In this document: piece after piece, positions 62,069-64,000 of the stretch | Position numbering within the stretch: position 1 is the first letter of the stretch | Layout: each line of letters begins with the position of its first letter | Origin: Salinigranum halophilum | GTDB lineage: Archaea > Halobacteriota > Halobacteria > Halobacteriales > Haloferacaceae | DNA: 64,000 bases | Reading direction: 5' to 3' | Assembly: GCF_007004735.1 (NCBI RefSeq) | Contig: NZ_SSNL01000008.1 | Location: forward strand, 62,001-126,000 | Position numbers and translations under genes: made by a program | The notes under the pieces: generated by a model | What the model was told of the DNA's origin: nothing | Seen by the model: only the letters and a program-made list of their open reading frames with translations | Database searches by the model: none

Positions 62069-62394
62069 TGCATCTGTACTGCGGCCCGACACACGGATAA
62101 GGCTTGTGAATTCATCCACAAATAGCGTTCTCAGCAAAACATTGTTTTACAAATCTCTGATTAGATGGACGAATATTCTGATGTGTGGGGAGAGAGGTGT
62201 CGTGGGTTCCGTTTCCGTGTCGTTCGGCCCGGTTCCTCCGAGAACGTCCAGTTCTCGGTTCGTTCGGGTGTCATGTGCACAGTGAACACGGGAGATATAT
62301 AAGACAGGGACGCACGAAATCGGTGGGTTCGACGGCTCTACCGACGGTTCGGTACGGCGGCAGATATTTGTACGAGAGTGAGACACGATGTGTC
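62069..62394. other. 326-bp divergent promoter region between cspA and trpB
   Basis: No gene seen. It holds the cspA TATA box (near 62097), an AT-rich segment (62110-62180), a perfect 8-bp stem hairpin CCGAGAAC/GTTCTCGG (62239-62246 and 62252-62259, 5-nt loop), a strong TATA box GAGATATATAAG (about 62293-62304) and a second TATA-like GATATTTG (near 62366), the latter at leaderless distance from trpB. Confidence 0.6.
62239..62259. promoter_or_regulatory. Inverted repeat upstream of trpB promoter
   Basis: CCGAGAAC, 5-nt spacer, GTTCTCGG: a perfect dyad 34 bp upstream of the strong TATA box at about 62293. Its position fits an operator for trpB control. No known haloarchaeal Trp repressor site was recognised. 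Confidence 0.35.
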
Positions 62395-63570
62395 ATGTCT
62401 CACGACCGACTCCCCCGCGGCGAGGGCGGACAGTTCGGCGACTTCGGCGGCCGGCACGTGCCCGAGGTGATGGACGAGCCGCTCGACCAGTTGACCCACG
62501 CGTTCGAGACCATCGTTCGGACGCCGGAGTTCCACGCGGAGTTCCGCGACGTCCTCGAACCGTACGCGGGGCGGCCGACGCCGCTTTACTACGCCGGGAA
62601 CCTCTCCGAGGAGTACGGCGCGGACATCTATCTCAAGCGCGAGGACCTCTTACACGGGGGGGCGCACAAGATCAACAACGCCGTCGGGCAGGCGCTCCTG
62701 GCGAAGAAGGCGGGGAAGACACGGCTCATCGCCGAGACCGGTGCCGGCCAGCACGGGACGGCGACGGCGATGGTCGGCGCGCTGTTCGGGATGGACACGG
62801 AGATTTACATGGGGAAGAAGGACGTCGAGCGCCAGCGGATGAACGTCTTCCGCATGCGCCTGATGGGCGCGGAGGTGAACGAGGTTACCCGCGGTGGGTC
62901 GGGGCTCGCCGACGCCGTCGACGCCGCGCTGGAGGACTTCGCACACAACGTGGAGGACACGCACTATCTGGTGGGGTCGGCGGTGGGGCCGGACCCCTTC
63001 CCGCGGATGGTCAGAGAGTTCCAGTCGGTCATCGGCGAGGAAGCCCGCGAGCAGGTCATCGAACAGACGGGCGGCCTCCCGGACGCCTGCGTCGCCTGCG
63101 TGGGCGGCGGGTCGAACGCCATCGGGCTGTTCCACGCCTTCCGTGACGACGACGTCGCGTTCTACGGCGCGGAAGGTGGCGGCGAGGGTGCCGACTCGAA
63201 GAAGCACGCCGCACCGCTCGCGAAGGGCACGTCCGACGTCATCCACGGGATGCAGACGCGGGTCATCGACGACGACGTCGAGGTCCACTCCGTCTCGGCG
63301 GGGCTGGACTACCCCGGAGTCGGCCCCGAGCACGCGATGTTCCGGGCGGTGGGACGCTGTGAGTATCACGGTGTCACGGACGACCGGGCACTCGAGGCGT
63401 TCCGTACCCTCTCGGAGACCGAGGGCATCATCCCGGCACTGGAGACGAGCCACGCCGTCGCGCTCACGAGAGACCTCGCCGACGAGCACGACACCATCGT
63501 CGTCAACCTCTCGGGACGCGGCGACAAGGATATGGAGCAGGCGGCGACGCTGTTCGACCTCGGCAGCTGA
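62395..63570 (+). CDS. trpB: Tryptophan synthase beta chain (TrpB1 type)
   Basis: A 391-residue PLP enzyme. GGQFGDFGGRHVPEVM is the TrpB1 opening; REDLLHGGAHKINNAVGQALLA holds the PLP Lys in HK; ETGAGQHGTATA and CVGGGSNAIG are the substrate and phosphate-binding loops. It joins indole and serine to tryptophan. TATA-like GATATTTG is 29 nt upstream of the ATG. No trpA or trpC adjoins on either side; downstream is a small zinc-ribbon gene. It may be a solitary copy, or the rest lies elsewhere. Confidence 0.94.
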   Translation: MSHDRLPRGEGGQFGDFGGRHVPEVMDEPLDQLTHAFETIVRTPEFHAEFRDVLEPYAGRPTPLYYAGNLSEEYGADIYLKREDLLHGGAHKINNAVGQALLAKKAGKTRLIAETGAGQHGTATAMVGALFGMDTEIYMGKKDVERQRMNVFRMRLMGAEVNEVTRGGSGLADAVDAALEDFAHNVEDTHYLVGSAVGPDPFPRMVREFQSVIGEEAREQVIEQTGGLPDACVACVGGGSNAIGLFHAFRDDDVAFYGAEGGGEGADSKKHAAPLAKGTSDVIHGMQTRVIDDDVEVHSVSAGLDYPGVGPEHAMFRAVGRCEYHGVTDDRALEAFRTLSETEGIIPALETSHAVALTRDLADEHDTIVVNLSGRGDKDMEQAATLFDLGS

Positions 63571-63645
63571 CGCGGCCGTGCCAGGTCCTCGACGGGACAC
63601 GAATCATGATAACATTTAACAAGAAATCGTCCGTACGGGAGAGTG

Positions 63646-63801
63646 ATGTCAGAACGGCCGTCCTACGTGTGCCGAGACTGTGAGGCTCCCGTGACGTCGG
63701 GTTCGTACCGAGCCTTCTGCCCGGAGTGTGGTGGCAAACTCCGCCCGAAAGCGTACGGCGACCCCGCGACGACAGCCACCGCCCGCGACGAGGGCGTCTG
63801 A
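63646..63801 (+). CDS. Small zinc-ribbon protein, 51 residues
   Basis: Translation begins MSERPSYVCRDCEAPVTSGS and contains CRDC (residues 9-12) and CPEC (27-30), two CxxC knuckles of a zinc ribbon, followed by a basic segment and an Ala/Thr-rich tail. A TATA-like ATTTAACA (centre near 63617) is 29 nt upstream of the ATG. Rubredoxin-like mini-proteins are frequent in haloarchaea; function unknown. Confidence 0.72.
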   Translation: MSERPSYVCRDCEAPVTSGSYRAFCPECGGKLRPKAYGDPATTATARDEGV

Positions 63802-63872
63802 GACCGAGACAGCCGACCGGCCGAGGACGTGACCGACAGCTTCCTTGACGCGGAGTGCGTGAGTACAGAGCG

Positions 63873-64000
63873 ATGACGACGGGCTTCGATAAGCGACGCG
63901 AACGGGGGAGTGACGACCCGACGACCATCCGCAGCCTCGCGGTCACGGCCGACGACGTGGTGACGGCGCTCGAGGCCCACCAGCGTGCCGACAGGCCGGC
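63873..64000 (+). CDS. Start of a hypothetical gene, cut by the window end
   Basis: ATG at 63873 opens a frame without stop to the window end (MTTGFDKRRERGSDDPTTIR...). GC-rich third positions and an acidic/helical start suggest a real protein. Nothing further can be said; the family was not recognised from 42 residues. Confidence 0.5.
   Translation, partial: MTTGFDKRRERGSDDPTTIRSLAVTADDVVTALEAHQRADRP

Overview
The window is about 64 kb of a haloarchaeal chromosome (class Halobacteria). The signs are high GC with strong C/G third positions, very acidic proteins, archaeal information-processing genes (Dph2, FlpA, Nop5, archaeal methionine adenosyltransferase, DacZ, a TFB-like cyclin-fold protein) and haloarchaeal promoter style: a TATA-like box centred about 25-30 nt upstream of many start codons, as expected for leaderless mRNAs. 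From memory, the dacZ / mscS / tRNA-Leu / coaD / gshA / flpA / nop5 neighbourhood resembles Haloferax and relatives; that is a recollection, not a search result.

Region 1 (1-19,098) looks like an accessory catabolic island. A PotABCD-type ABC importer is split into pieces (ATPase end at 1, permease at 3617, lipoprotein at 6961, second permease at 8445). Between them lie enzymes for amide and cyclic-amide chemistry: M20 carbamoylase-like amidohydrolase, isochorismatase-fold cysteine hydrolase, two SDR dehydrogenases, a DUF3830 protein, L-asparaginase-like amidohydrolase, HyuA and HyuB (ATP-dependent hydantoinase/oxoprolinase type) and a hydantoin/Asp/Glu racemase-like protein. They are followed by a CoA module (MaoC hydratase, acetyl-CoA hydrolase/CoA-transferase, acyl-CoA dehydrogenase) and an IclR regulator. 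A reasonable model is import of a nitrogenous cyclic amide, ring opening, N-decarbamoylation and CoA-dependent oxidation of the carbon skeleton. The substrate is unknown. Palindromes sit at the lipoprotein promoter (6903-6918) and at the iclR start (18310-18321).

Region 2 (19,099-19,534) is an intergenic gap with a striking AT-rich core that separates the island from core genes.

Region 3 (19,535-34,157) holds an ABC1 kinase, a quinone-reductase-like MDR protein, a HisG-like orphan, a coiled-coil protein with an 84-bp internal repeat, an MBL hydrolase, a ModE-like regulator divergent from a tungstate importer (tupABC), a LOG-like protein, TrmO, Dph2, small zinc proteins, an esterase and a membrane protein with a nuclease-like N-terminus.

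Region 4 (34,254-53,870) holds a YlbF-like protein, a ParA/MinD-like ATPase, two KaiC-like proteins without a P-loop, an FKBP PPIase, CYTH, methionine adenosyltransferase, Ppk1, ThiI, cysteine synthase, thioredoxin-type proteins, a membrane-anchored receiver protein, PurD, an Acg-like nitroreductase, a hexapeptide acyltransferase and a PAS histidine kinase.

Region 5 (54,134-64,000) holds a hypothetical protein, a mechanosensitive channel paired with the c-di-AMP synthase DacZ, tRNA-Leu(UAG), a TFB-like protein, CoaD, a wHTH regulator, GshA, the nop5-flpA operon, an unusual 83-bp nested inverted repeat, a cold-shock protein, TrpB and small zinc-ribbon genes. No insertion sequence, CRISPR array or rRNA gene was seen.
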